This document shows positions 33,121-44,430 of a stretch of 64,000 nt of DNA, piece after piece (within the stretch, counting starts at the first letter, position 1; each line of letters begins with the position of its first letter). The DNA lies in contig JAJEKV010000003.1 in assembly GCA_021234155.1 (NCBI GenBank), positions 34,209,166 to 34,273,165 of the forward strand. The letters run 5' to 3'. The translations under genes were made by a program, and so were the position numbers. A model generated the notes under the pieces. The model did no database searches, was not told where the DNA came from, and saw only the letters and a program-made list of their open reading frames with translations. The stretch is from Isoetes taiwanensis (lineage: Eukaryota; Streptophyta; Lycopodiopsida; Isoetales; Isoetaceae).

Positions 33121-34690
33121 ATAACAAGGAACTGGGCAGGAAGGATTCCTACAGATAGGTGCTGTGTATCAGAAATAATGGCAACGCCATAACTAAGGTG
33201 TTGTTTATTTTTGCATTGCACCGTTTGATTAACTGTAAAAAAAAAGGGGTTAGTTCAGGAATAACGGTGATGCTTGCATAGGTGCTCATGGATTCTCATC
33301 ATATGCTAGTTCTTATTGTTGGAAGTAGAAGTGATGCGTCTTGCATAAAGACAAAAAGTCTCTGCAAGCTCTTATGGCTTCATAAAACCGCACTTTAACT
33401 GGTAGAAACAATAGAGTCATTACTGAAAGTCCCTTTGTAAGCTCTAAATTCTGATCATTTAGCATTTGTCTTTGAAGGAGTTATATTAAAGAGTTTTAAT
33501 CAGTTATAATCTATGTTCCTTGTTTGTAATTGGGATATGGATCCCAAGGACATGGAAGCCTAGGTCATATGTTAGGCATTTAAAATATGTATCGAGTTTC
33601 CCTTTCTTTTGGCTATGGAAGCTATGCCAGTTTGCAGGAGGCAATTCTAGCTGTGTTAGTCATACATGTCTTGCTAGGTGAGCGGATAAGCATTTAAATG
33701 ATGCCAAAATGGTGGGAATGTTTCAGTAGTTTTTTCATGGTATTGATGAGTAGACAATCAGTCTTCAATAGGATTAGTTCTACAGCTAAATAAAGGCCAA
33801 TGGGTTACAAATCATTATGTATTTCTTGATATGGGTTCTGGATTGTACTGATACAGTGTTTCTTTGGCATGATATCTTGAGGTGCAAGAATTCTTATAAG
33901 TGGAATGAATCGTGATTTTATGAATCGTGGCTTTATATTTGCTTACAGTCATGCAGGCAATATGATGTTTCAGCTTTGCAGTTCTCAAGCTCCTCTGCAA
34001 AAGAATATTGCCATCGAGATTCAGAGTGATGTAGAATATTGCCATCGAGATTTAGAGTGATGTAGAATGTTGCCATCGAGATTCAGAGTGATTTATTTTC
34101 CTTTTAGCATAAACAAAATGTTACAGGAGATACCTTTATGAGAAGTCTAGTTTGTATATACGACATAAAGGCATAATTCCAACTTGTGATATGGAATAAG
34201 ACTCTGCAAAAATATGTTGCAGACTAGCAAACATATGTAAATAGTTAGCAGTTTGCTTTCTATAAGCCAAGTATGCACCTGGATATGGTACTGAATAATG
34301 GCATTCAAAAAGTTTTTACAATTTGTTAATTCATCCCTAGTAATATTGCTTTGTGTCTCCTGGATTTTAACTGTCAAAGGCATTCTTCTAGGTCGCATTG
34401 GATTCTAGCTCTCCAAACAGAGGTCAGAAATGGTAAAGTCATGTAGCGTGGAATTCTATGCTTATAATACATTTAAAGAATTTAAGGTATTTATGAAATC
34501 TTAAGTCTTTAATGTTCATAAGGCAGTTGCGAAATTATTTAGGCCAATCTTACAGTGTTTAATATATAAAGTGTTGTCAAAGCCCAACGGTTGTTCTCAG
34601 TAAATGGTATTCAAGTTATAATGGTATTCAAGTTATAATGATAGGGAATAATTGTGAATCTCCTTATTCTACAACGAGATCTTATCAACT
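33121..34690. other. No gene; one small tandem repeat
   Basis: Only chance ORFs. Includes the 31-bp tandem repeat at 34003-34095 and an 18-bp duplication GGTATTCAAGTTATAAT at about 34605-34640. Confidence 0.35.
34003..34095. repeat. 31-bp tandem repeat, three units
   Basis: Unit GAATATTGCCATCGAGATTC plus AGAGTGATGTA repeated at 34003, 34034 and 34065 with two substitutions. Confidence 0.9.
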
Positions 34691-34702
34691 GTGTTTTCTC
34701 TT

Positions 34703-34829
34703 GTATATAGTGGAGAGAAGACCGATCTGAAAGATTGGCCAAATTCACTGGAGGTGAAGGTACGGGTAGGACTTGATCCTAGGTGGAAGTTTCTTCAAGA
34801 TCTTTTGCAGTCACGATCTCGGGCAGTCA
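34703..34829 (+). other. Exon-like remnant of an unidentified gene
   Basis: An open frame reads SGEKTDLKDWPNSLEVKVRV, then GLDPRWKFLQDLLQSRSRAV, and ends at a GTAATT donor-like site. Composition is protein-like. I do not recognise it. It may belong with the exon at 36585 and the block at 36.7-37.66 kb on the same strand. Confidence 0.35.
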
Positions 34830-34849
34830 TGGTAATTGTTAGAACCCTT

Positions 34850-36580
34850 GATCTTTATAGAACAGTATAACTAACAATTGCATAGATTAAAAGAAGTTAC
34901 CAGCATTTCTCTGAACAGTATTTAAATTTAAGCGTGATGCTTTGGCAGTCGGTATTTGGACCCAACATATTCCTAATTAAAGAATGGAGTGATACTGAAT
35001 ATTAAGAGGATTTCCCTGTTTAGCTTTCATGGGAGTTACTGCGGTAGATACCAGATGACAAGACTTGACCCTTGTTTAGTCTTTCAAGTGAGCGTCCATT
35101 TTGGGAATTTAAAGATGAATAATAACATAATATTTTGTCTTGAAAACTTTGAATTGCATGTCGTTATATTTGTCTGATTCACATACAACTTGTTCTTACC
35201 TGGCTTGCTCATTTCTTGAGGTTGTAGTTCCATATAAGGCTTCAAAGTTTCATTGATAGCATATTGGAGATGCTGTTGCTTTTGATCCACATTGGAATCT
35301 CTTATAAACTGCTTTCCCATAACATCGAACATGTTTATGAGGAAAGTTAGTGTATCAATCCCTTTTTGAGAGGTTCCATTCTAATACGTGCAACGATGGC
35401 AAATAATCTGATATATACTTAAAGAGAGATTGCTAGCGGAATGCCTCTTAGGCAGACCCTGCAGTTATCCAAATTGCATATGCAGAACATATGATTCTAA
35501 TTAGTTGACTGCTTTTCTGACCCCTACTCTAAATTTTTGAATTTTGAAATGACAAATAAGCTCCCAATCTTTATTGATTGGTTTAAGATAACATTTCTGT
35601 TAAGTTCTGAATAACAGTTTTTTTGGGATATTCATTTCGATTTGTTCTATTTTTTAAGCTGCTTTTGAATATCGTCTTATACATTCGGGCTATGGCATCG
35701 TATCTGATCTGACCTATATGCAGAGATGCTTAAGAAAATTTATCTTTGCAGAGGTACATATAAAAAGGACGGTCTGCCCCTCTTAATCAAATTATTTCGA
35801 AATCACCGTTCTTAAGTTTTTGTATTGCCAAGACCATGTCACCACTTATCCGCATTAGACAATCAAGAGTAAATAAACGCTTTGGTGATGGTGTTTCTTA
35901 ACAATATACCTGCATCGCATTGACCTAGAGCCATAGTTGAACCAAGATATATTTCAGCAGCTGCATAAATTTTTCAAACAAGCATTATCTTGTTTGAAAT
36001 TTGTTGCTTCCAGTCTAATGTGCAGAATTGTAGACCTCGTTTCCAAACCATTCCAATTGCATTATATTCCAGACATGTAAGGGACAAGGCTTTTGTATTG
36101 CTCTCAATATTGTTACATGTATACTTAGGCAAGCCAAAAAGGGAAGCATCACTTTGGCTCCATAATTCCATTTTGCAATTAGGCTGCTTCTAAATGAAGA
36201 TCTTCTTTAGTTGTCATTGTAAAGCTGGCATATGTTTTGGAAATACATTTTGTTTTCAATGCATGTGGTAGCTGCTTTATTCAATGGACTGAACCTTGGG
36301 ATGTAGCGACGTTAATGTATCTGCTTTGATCAGGAACAAAAAGAGTAGACAACAACTTCAAAACAATTTTATCAATCTATATGCGCAGAGCATCAGACTA
36401 ATTTCTTAGAGATGGTCTTGTCTTCTATATGGTATCTTTCTCCTTGTCTTGGGCATCTGTTACTGCATCGCCTGCTGCATACGTAACAGAGGTAAATATA
36501 TGTTTATGCTGATACATTATAAAGTAGCCACCCCAGTATAAAGTTTTGCAGAGAAGCTTGACATGAATGTGATTGTACTG
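34850..36580. other. Intron-like sequence, nothing else seen
   Basis: AT-rich with pyrimidine tracts; no ORF of note. Its position between exon-like remnants on one strand suggests an intron. Confidence 0.3.
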
Positions 36581-36584
36581 CAGG

Positions 36585-36709
36585 TTGCAGACTCATATCA
36601 AGAAGGAATGAGCTTTATATATTTCCTCCTGGAGATTCTACCAGAAGTTTTGAAAAATCATGGGCACGTGGAAGATTCTGCTACAACTGAGATTAAGGAT
36701 GAAGTTTAA
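36585..36709 (+). other. Exon-like remnant of an unidentified gene
   Basis: Preceded by a good acceptor (TTGTACTGCAG). Reads VADSYQEGMSFIYFLLEILP, then EVLKNHGHVEDSATTEIKDE and stop. It could be a helical-repeat protein exon; not assigned. Confidence 0.35.
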
Positions 36710-36739
36710 CTTGGTTGCATCGTGTGGAGATGAAATCAA

Positions 36740-37657
36740 AATGTGTTTAAAGCAAATGACAAGAGTATAAATGGGAAGAAGTTGGGACAACCACGAACTC
36801 AAGAGGACTTTTCTCGGAGTCCAAATAGAACAATAAGGGAGAGACCAGATGCAATGCTAACATCTATTAACACGTTTTCTAGTCCAACACCTGTTAATGT
36901 TTCAAGTGAAATATCATTAGAATCTCAAAGTCAAGCTAAATTTGTTGTAAAGCATCTTGTAACGAACGGCACAGGACAAAATAAACAACATACTTGTCTA
37001 ATCCAACTCCGGGTGATGCACTCGAAGGTAAGGATATAGGTCATCTAGAAGAGATTAGTGTTAGGCAAATGGAGCAGCAGTTAATATCATTTGCCATGAT
37101 GGATGGACCACCAGGTTTCTGCTCTTGGCCTCTGGGTATACCTACTGCCCCTATCAATGCACAATGGGGGCAGAACTAATCACATAACCAACAAAATACC
37201 TCTGAAATCTTTGTTAATCAAAGGCAAGATATATTTGATGGACCTCCAAGATTTTGGAATAAGAGAGCTGCATGTAGGAAAGATGATCTTCTAGAGTATG
37301 ATTTCGATGGACGAGCATCAAGAATACAGATAGGTTTGTTGGACATAAATCCAACCACTGATGTTAAGCATGGTATGTTTCAGGGGAAAAATATGCATGG
37401 CAATTCATTCAGTTGGTCAATTGGAAAACTTACAGTCCAAAATGCTGTCACAAGTTGGATCTCCCTTTGGGAGAATGCAAGGATCATTGCAGGAACAGTC
37501 TCATGTAGTGACTTCTGGGTTTCTTTCCCATTCGGGGGTGAATAGTTACCCAATGTTTGGAAGTGGTATTGGTCAAAACCCTGTAGCTTTACATTCACAA
37601 GGGTCTGATGTTTCGCAGTATCCAGCTGCTGGACATGGTGTTGGTGTTGGGCAATGA
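36740..37657 (+). pseudogene. Remnant of a Ser/Gly/Gln-rich C-terminal coding region
   Basis: Several plus frames abut: RTQEDFSRSPNRTIRERPDA, SNPTPGDALEGKDIGHLEEI with MDGPPGFCSWPLGIP (stop near 37179), FDGPPRFWNKRAACRKDDLL and EYDFDGRASRIQIG (in-frame reading about 37230-37330), and a last frame QVGSPFGRMQGSLQEQSHVV with SGIGQNPVALHSQG, ending VGVGQ at 37657. Two DGPP[GR]F motifs are notable. This looks like the disordered C-terminus of a large host protein interrupted by stops and shifts. I cannot name it. Confidence 0.4.
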
Positions 37658-37659
37658 CA

Positions 37660-39000
37660 TCTGGCAGTCCCTAAGCTCGGGGTGCATTTTACTCAATCGA
37701 TAGACAACTGGTAAAAATGTCTGGATATTAGGTTAGGGTTTGGGCACTGTTTTTCAGCTAAAGTTCATTGTGCTTTCCTTATCTCTGCAAAACAACAGGT
37801 ATTTGCTTCCAGGTCTTCTTACTTCTGTAATCCAAAATGTGTCAGTATTATTTTCTTGGTGATCTATCTATGATTCTCTACGATTTTCTAAGATTCATTA
37901 AGATTCCTCAAGATACTGACAAATCTTCCTTATATTTTATAAAGTACTTAAGAATCCCCTAGATTCCTTGCAAAACTCACCTAGTGCGGTAGAATCTAAG
38001 CCTATCTTTATTCCTTCTTAGAGAATCTTTGTGAATCTTGAATAATATAAAGGAATCCTACTAGAACCTCCTAAAACCTCAAAGAATATAAGGGGTGCAT
38101 GTCATATGATATTATCCAATGATCGATTCTTGCAGGTATCATGTTGGACTATACACTATATAGTTCATGCTAGGTCATCATTTACAATTGGGTCAAGACA
38201 TCATTCTTTTGTCCTTGAAAGTGGCTCATGCGTTCAATGCGAAAACAAAACATTATTTAGGCTTATGGTCTATCCATCGGTCAAAGGCTGATGGTACATT
38301 GGCCGATGGCTGACATTTTATGTTAAAATATGGAATCAACTGTCTGTGTGACTATTTTTTTTTGTGACTATGGCTTGCATGTCAAAATATGTCAATATTA
38401 TTAGGGTCACTAAGAGTTTAAAGTGATGTAATTTAAAAAAAATGTTCCACCATATTGATGCCTTGCTCATTATTCTTCGAGATGCAAAGAAAAAACACAT
38501 TGCACCAAATTATTGCCTGGTCATTATTGTTTATGAGTGCATTTGATCTCAATTCTATTATATTCGCTCCTCCAAAAATTCAAAATTTAATTGTGAAATG
38601 CCTAGAAACTTCCATTAGTTCCAATCATGAAAGCATAGAAAGCAAAGGTTCTCTTGCAAACGCATAAAGGGAAATAGTCTGTCTTGGCCTTAAAGCAGAC
38701 GACATCTCTGAATAGGAATTGTGCTATCATGGACAATAATGCTTGCTACTTTTGCCAATAAGCTATTTCAAGAGGATAAGATGTTTCAAACATTGCTAGT
38801 ATGAAGTGCAAACTTCTGGATTATATGGGTTTCTCGTTATGTTCATGAAGGGAACTTGGATACTTGGTGTATGCATTTTTGTTCTTAGAAATGCGTTGGG
38901 TGTTTTGTTTTTAAATAATTGCCCATTCAAGTGTTCAATTCAATTTCTTAAATGGGCAATTCTATATATGCATATTTGGAACTTCTATTTATTCATGATT
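37660..39000. other. No gene; AAGATTC/GAATCTT-rich stretch
   Basis: Between 37865 and 38085 the motifs AGATTC and GAATCT recur more than ten times in both orientations, another scattered short inverted motif. The rest shows nothing. Confidence 0.35.
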
Positions 39001-39028
39001 TACACGATTTGTACATGAAACCTCTTCG

Positions 39029-39230
39029 TTTTTGGGTTGCCCCTAGGGGGGCAAACCCTCGCATATGTGGGTTTATGGCATATTCTGGCGACTGCTCCAA
39101 ACCTATTGTTCTCTATAAACTGGCGGTCATCTGCATTCTAGATCGTGGATGTTTCAACCGGGTAACTGGCAAGGCAAACCGAAGCTCTAATTTGAAACAA
39201 CTGCAGCGAAACAATATGTTGGGCCTTGTG
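39029..39230. repeat. Dispersed repeat with 5' hairpin, copy 2
   Basis: Second copy of the repeat at 32849, starting GTTTTTGGGTTGCCCCTAGG and containing TGTGGGTTTATGGCATATTC and ACTGGCGGTCA. Confidence 0.6.
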
Positions 39231-39724
39231 CTTATGGGTCTGATAGATGTGGTGGGAAGCATGACATCGCTCAAGTAATGGGACTTTAGCTGTAAAGAAA
39301 GGCCTCAGTAGATCCTTTATAGTGGCTTTAATTACCTTGGATGAGGTTCCTAAATAGGGAACAGTCTAAGAGACAGCATTGGCTGCTGCCACAAGTGAGC
39401 TGGAAAAGTCTTTCAACAAAAGCTGATTTCAAGAGGATGGAGGTTATTTCTGGCTCTATTTATGTTGAATGCTATCTCCATCTCCTCATATTGACGAAGC
39501 TTGAACTGATCAAAATTGCAAAGTGTAGCAGGGTCCTCGCATGTTACGGTGTCTCATTTTTAGCGTCCTTTTGTCCACCCAAATTAGCACTATTTTTTAG
39601 TATTATGGGAAGAGGGAAATTCAAAATTAATGAGAATATCGGGGGGTGGTTGATTCCCCCTTTTCTCAAGGGAGAGAGATCTCATTTCTTTCTTTCCATC
39701 CATTTTTTGTTCAGGCTTCTTGTG

Positions 39725-40650
39725 ATCCAATGACTAATGACGAAGACAGGAGGCGGAAATGGTGTTTGCAGAAGCAACGACAAAGAGCAAGCAAGATGAG
39801 GCAACAATTGTCAAATGAAAATTTAGATTGGAGTATTGAGCACTCAAAAAAGCAATTGCAACATGCAGCCTCCATAATTACGAAAACGTTTTTGGATTTG
39901 ACAGGTTCGATGTCTACAGACCAGAAGAAAGAAGTATGGCATCTAGTGGAGAACAACAAAGTTATGCAGGTTGCAGTGTCTGATAAGGAAAAGATTGTTC
40001 ACAGAGAAATTGCCTGTGAGCATCCAAGAAACCATACAAAGCATGTGAAAGGAGTGGAGTCCAATGACAAATTAGTAGCAAAAAGAGCAGCATTAGTCAT
40101 GGCACTTGGGAAGGTCAGGCATGGAAGCAAAAGACTAGCTGCCAAGGCTTTAAGAATTCATCCAAGGAATTGTTCCAGAGCTAAGAAGCACCGTGTTGCA
40201 ATTAGTAATAAAAACTCATTGTGGGCTCTTGGGGGGAGGAAGAAGAGAAAGGATTCCCTGGGCCAAGAAGTGATTGAAAAAGTTATGGATTATTGGACAA
40301 ACTACACCAGAGTTTCGCCTAACTTCAAGGACGCCGATTCGTAGAGGAAAAAACATCCTAAGCATCCAACACATTACCTTGATGTGAGCCGTATACTATC
40401 TCAGAGATTAGTTTTTACTAAGTCTTTTTTTCACGCTTACTAATACTAATATTTTTTATAAGTTTTGAAGTATTGATTCTAATATGATCTGCTAATGGAA
40501 TTAATCTGCACGTAAAGAACAAAGTCAGGTTGGTTCAAGCAAAGCACGTTGTTAAGCAGGGAGTGGTTTACACTCTAAGTGCCAAAGAAGAACAAGATAT
40601 TCTAGAGAGGCTTCCCACGTTGCTGGAATAGTGGAAAGAGCAATTGTGTA
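39725..40650 (+). pseudogene. Transposon protein, N-terminal part (TRVSPN type)
   Basis: The long frame 39646-40344 reads DEDRRRKWCLQKQRQRASKM near 39735, a helical region, then SKRLAAKALRIHPRNC (about 40120-40180) and VMDYWTNYTRVSPNFKDADS, stop TAG at 40342-40344. After the stop the reading continues with KHPKHPTHYLDVS, so the TAG interrupts a once longer protein. A later block near 40510-40630 reads RLVQAKHVVKQGVVYTLSAK. The W-x-N-x-TRVSPN-x-KD followed by K-H-P-x-H-Y-L is typical of the N-terminal half of a transposon-encoded family seen in many eukaryotes; its C-terminal half has an HGKG motif, as at 63.9 kb. The start at 39646 may be artificial. Confidence 0.5.
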
Positions 40651-40784
40651 AAGGGTACTATATAGGTACTTTTATGAATATAAAGAAGTTTCTGTATTTT
40701 GCATTCTCATTTTTGATGCTTCAGTTACAGAATTTTGTACTCGAATGTTGAATGAATTCCAAGGTAAAACAGAATTAGAAAAAG

Positions 40785-41050
40785 ACACAAGGCACAAATT
40801 TACACAAGGCACAAGGTATAACAAAACCACAAATTTACAGAAAGGCACAAGGCCATCATCCACATTAAAGAAGACACTAAGGCCTGGATTACAGAAGGCA
40901 CAAGGCCTGGATTACAGTCGGCACAAGGCCATTACAATTAAAGGCACTAAGGCCTGGATTAAACTGAAGGCAAAGGTATTACAAAACCAATTGATTAAAA
41001 CAAAAAACAATACCAGAATACTTCAGAAAGGCACAAGGAACAAGATTGCA
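40785..41050. repeat. AAGGCACAAGGCC repeat cluster, copy 1
   Basis: About ten copies of GGCAC(A/T)AAGG, many as GGCACAAGGCCTGGATTACA, spaced about 20-30 bp. The same cluster type occurs at 52225-52360. It lies between a transposon-protein remnant and a palindrome cluster. Confidence 0.7.
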
Positions 41051-41606
41051 TAATAAACGGGAGCAAATCATCTAAACGAGAGCAAAAGGAATATTCCTCA
41101 AAGATTCTCTTTTTTTTCCTCAAAAAGGGGGCTAAGTTGAGGTTAAAAAGAAAAAGAAGACATATAACTGTCCCCAAAATAGCCCATCTTTTTCCGCGAA
41201 TAGAGAACTGACTATGTCAAAGTGACACTTTTCCAATCAATTAGAATTTTTTCCAAGTATGTTTTTTGAAAGAACTCCTATTTTAAGATAACATAACTTT
41301 TAACCTAAAATAAAAATGAAGTAGTAATTGAAATTGTGGTATATTAAAAATTTGAAGATAAAATCTTGATATTCAAATCAAAATTTACAGTATTTTTAAA
41401 ATACGCAATTTTGTGCAAAAGTATGAGAAGTGATGAGAGAATCACAGAAGGGCCAAAAATATGAGAAGTGATGAGAGCTCTTTGATCCAAAAGGGCCAAA
41501 ATCCAGTTTTCCATGCGTCTTAGAAACTAGGAAATTTCTCTTGTTTGAAGAGCAGAACATAGTAGCGAAAAAGGGATATTGTGTTCGAATACGTGAAATT
41601 ATTTTT

Positions 41607-41900
41607 GTATTCTGGAATACGCTTGCTATTCCGGAATAGCGAAAGGAAAAAAAATATGAAACCATTTTTGTATTCTGGAATACATATCCTGTTCTTGAAG
41701 AGTCAAAGGTTTTTGGCATTTTCAATTTATTTCAATGACCTTGCGATTTTTTTGCTTGTTTTGTGGGGATACAGGATTATGGCTTTAAATGATAAAAGGA
41801 TTCCTTTTCTTTTTTTTTTTGAGACCAGGGGATACTGGATCTTGGTTCCAAATGATAGTGGAAAACTTATTCTGGAATACACTTTGTATTCTAATAATAC
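41607..41900. repeat. GTATTCyGGAATAC palindromes, copy 1 (5 units)
   Basis: Units at 41607-41620, 41626-41639 (CTATTCCGGAATAG), 41670-41683, 41868-41880 and 41886-41900. CTATTCCGGAATAG shows paired changes in both outer bases that keep the palindrome. The same family forms a regular array at 51.5-51.7 kb. Confidence 0.75.
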
Positions 41901-43486
41901 TTTTGGTTTTCGAAAAGACCTCGAGTTTTAAGCTTACCTTGGCGATCTTTCTCTGGGGACTTAGCGCCTACGATTTCTGTCTTGCGATGGGTTTTGCATT
42001 GGTTTTGGCGACATGTGAACCCATCGTTGGCTACATCGGCTAGGGTCGAGCAGTCCATCTAGGGTTGGATGACAGTCCGTCATTGGGTGATTCCCGCTGT
42101 TGCAGCTCTTGGGACGGTTGCAAGAAGTCGATTTAATAATGCTTTCCACAGCAGCAGCTTTAGACAATTATGCATCGGTTTTACCAATTGCATGCACACC
42201 ATATATGAGATCTTCTCACGGTCTTCTCCCCGATGCTTATCCCCCAAGATTTGGCTTTGGTTTAGTTAATTCAGGTATCCATCGGTAACTTTGGGCATCG
42301 GCATCCGCACCATTGTATTCGGTATGTAAAATTTGCCATTTTGCAATCCGCAGTTCCTACACTCCCTCATTTTTTTTTTTTTTGCGAGAAACAATCTAGG
42401 GCGGTTATGAGTCTCACGTGGCCATGTATCCAAGCTCATATCCTCCAAGGAGTAACTCTAGTTACAAATCCAGAATGATTCTATGCAGTACCTGCGTCCA
42501 CAACACATGCTTTCTCCATGTCTTAAAGGCCTTTGCCTCATCCCAAGTGGCCAACCAGACATTAGTGAAGTACCCAACATGTTTCCCAGTGCTTCTCAAC
42601 TATGCACGTCGTTGCAATTGTAAGTAAAGAAACTCATTTGTATCATGCACATAGTGGAACGTAACCATTCTTTTAGTGCTTTAAAGTAGCAAGTTCAAAT
42701 CATTATATTTAGGAAATTTCTGAATGCCTCAATATCTTTGCAAACTGCCTCAATATTTGGATAAAATTTTCCTACATTGCCATACCATATCCTTTTTTTG
42801 GTTGCCCGAAACACCCTTAAGAATATGCTGTGTATGCCAAGACTGGAATTCCTTTTAGATGCTCAGGATTTAAAGGCCTTGTTGGGCAATCTTCAATGCG
42901 GCATCACTTGTTTTTCATTGCCATGATGCAATTTGGTCTCGTAGAAGCTTTTAGATCTCTTGGAAGTTTTCTGGTCTCTTAGAAGCTGTCTGGAAGCAGC
43001 GATGCTCAGTTATTGCTTTCTGCAAGATTTCTTACTGTTTAAGTTTTAGGTTTCAAGACTTTCGCAGCATCGATTGAAGCTAACTATGACAGAATAAGCA
43101 AAGATGTTAGTCGGAATTTTATGTCAATGAGCTTGACTTGTTCGAATATCCGATTGCACTTACTAAATCCTAACAATTGCACTCTCTTGTAGAAATGCAC
43201 ACATTATTTAATTTTGATATTAGATGAACTAAACATGCTACTCTTGTACGCGGCAAGAGAAGCATAAATAGATTTCCCTGGAACCTTTGGGCTACTGCTT
43301 GTACGCTTAAGAGAAGCATGCATAGATTTCCTTGGAAGATTCAGCAACAGAAGGACCAAACCTGATATAATTCGTGGCAGTTTATTCCAACTCTGATGAT
43401 GGCATTTGTTTGTTGCAGGTCAAATGTTTGGTGTTCGTTTTGCACCTCCATTCCTTGCACCATGTACAAAAAGGAGGCCATTTTCA

Positions 43487-43500
43487 AGGGTGTCAATTAT
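43487..43500. repeat. LINE target-site duplication, left copy
   Basis: AGGGTGTCAATTAT, identical to 49984-49997. Joining the flanks at one copy restores the GDSL reading GVNYGSGAPG across the site. Confidence 0.9.
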
Positions 43501-43961
43501 TTTATTTTTTTTTTTTTTGAGAGTAAGAGGTGTTTTTTCCATTAATTAATTAAAGCCATACAATGTTGTGACATGTGGTAAAGGTCCACATTATCAGCCA
43601 CCAAAATTAAACAAAGTGTAACAAGTTTATAGTATCAAAATAGTAGTAGGAGGAAAAATAATATGTATCTTCAAGTTTGTGAAAGAAACTTAGCACCAGC
43701 TTCACCAGATTTGAGTAAGAAGGTAAGGAAATGAAAATGAAGTATGTTGCCCAATGTGATAGAGCAAAATCACAAATCCCTGTTGTGAGCAAAGTCCATA
43801 AACCTGCATGAACAAAAAGCCAAGCAAAATGCTAGAGCATGAAGTTAAACAAGCATTAGATAAAGTATTGAGCATTAGCAGATGACTGTATGCCAGGAAT
43901 TTGGATGTGGAGGAGGAAGCAAGAGTATGAAGCTTGGAGTGTTTGTTGTGGCTGTGGTAGC

Positions 43962-44430
43962 TCATTTCTGCATTATCTGGTCAAATATGGAGTTGTAGAC
44001 CCAGTAGAAGCCTTTATCTGTACCAAACTTATAACTGTTGAATTCTGAACCATTCTCCATCAGCAAAAAATGAATATCTTCTTTTCCCATCAGCAGTAGC
44101 AGTGTACCATACAAGTCTGCCAACATTTTATGAGAATAGTATAATTCCCTGTATCTGCTGAGCTGCCTATCAGTCAAGGAATAATGGTACATGAACAGGA
44201 AGTTGAAGATACAATACATCTGTACGACCTCTCTACAGTATATCTTCGCCCAAGTACTTTCATTACTGTTAATTCTGACCTGATAGAGTTTCACTTCATC
44301 TGCTGATGCATTAGGCCCTGGAGGCTCAAGATCTGTAACACCTGTGTTGTTGCAGTACAAGGAGGCCTCATGATAGCTCAACATTGTGTCAAATTTGCTC
44401 TTGCCTTCACCCTTGAGAAATTCCAGATAC
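43962..44430 (-). pseudogene. LINE ORF2 C-terminal tail (shifted frame)
   Basis: After the main frame stops at 44407, another frame carries on with SKFDTMLSYHEASLY, LEPPGPNASADEVKLYQVRI, NESTWAKIYCREVVQMYCIF and TDKGFYWVYNSIFDQIMQK, ending at 43962. It looks like real protein of about 155 residues beyond the zinc-binding region. I know no named domain for it. A single frameshift near 44415 separates it from the main ORF. Confidence 0.5.

Noticed and set aside
36585-36709. Importin/transportin exon
   Set aside because: The helical look fits many repeat proteins; no specific motif supports it.
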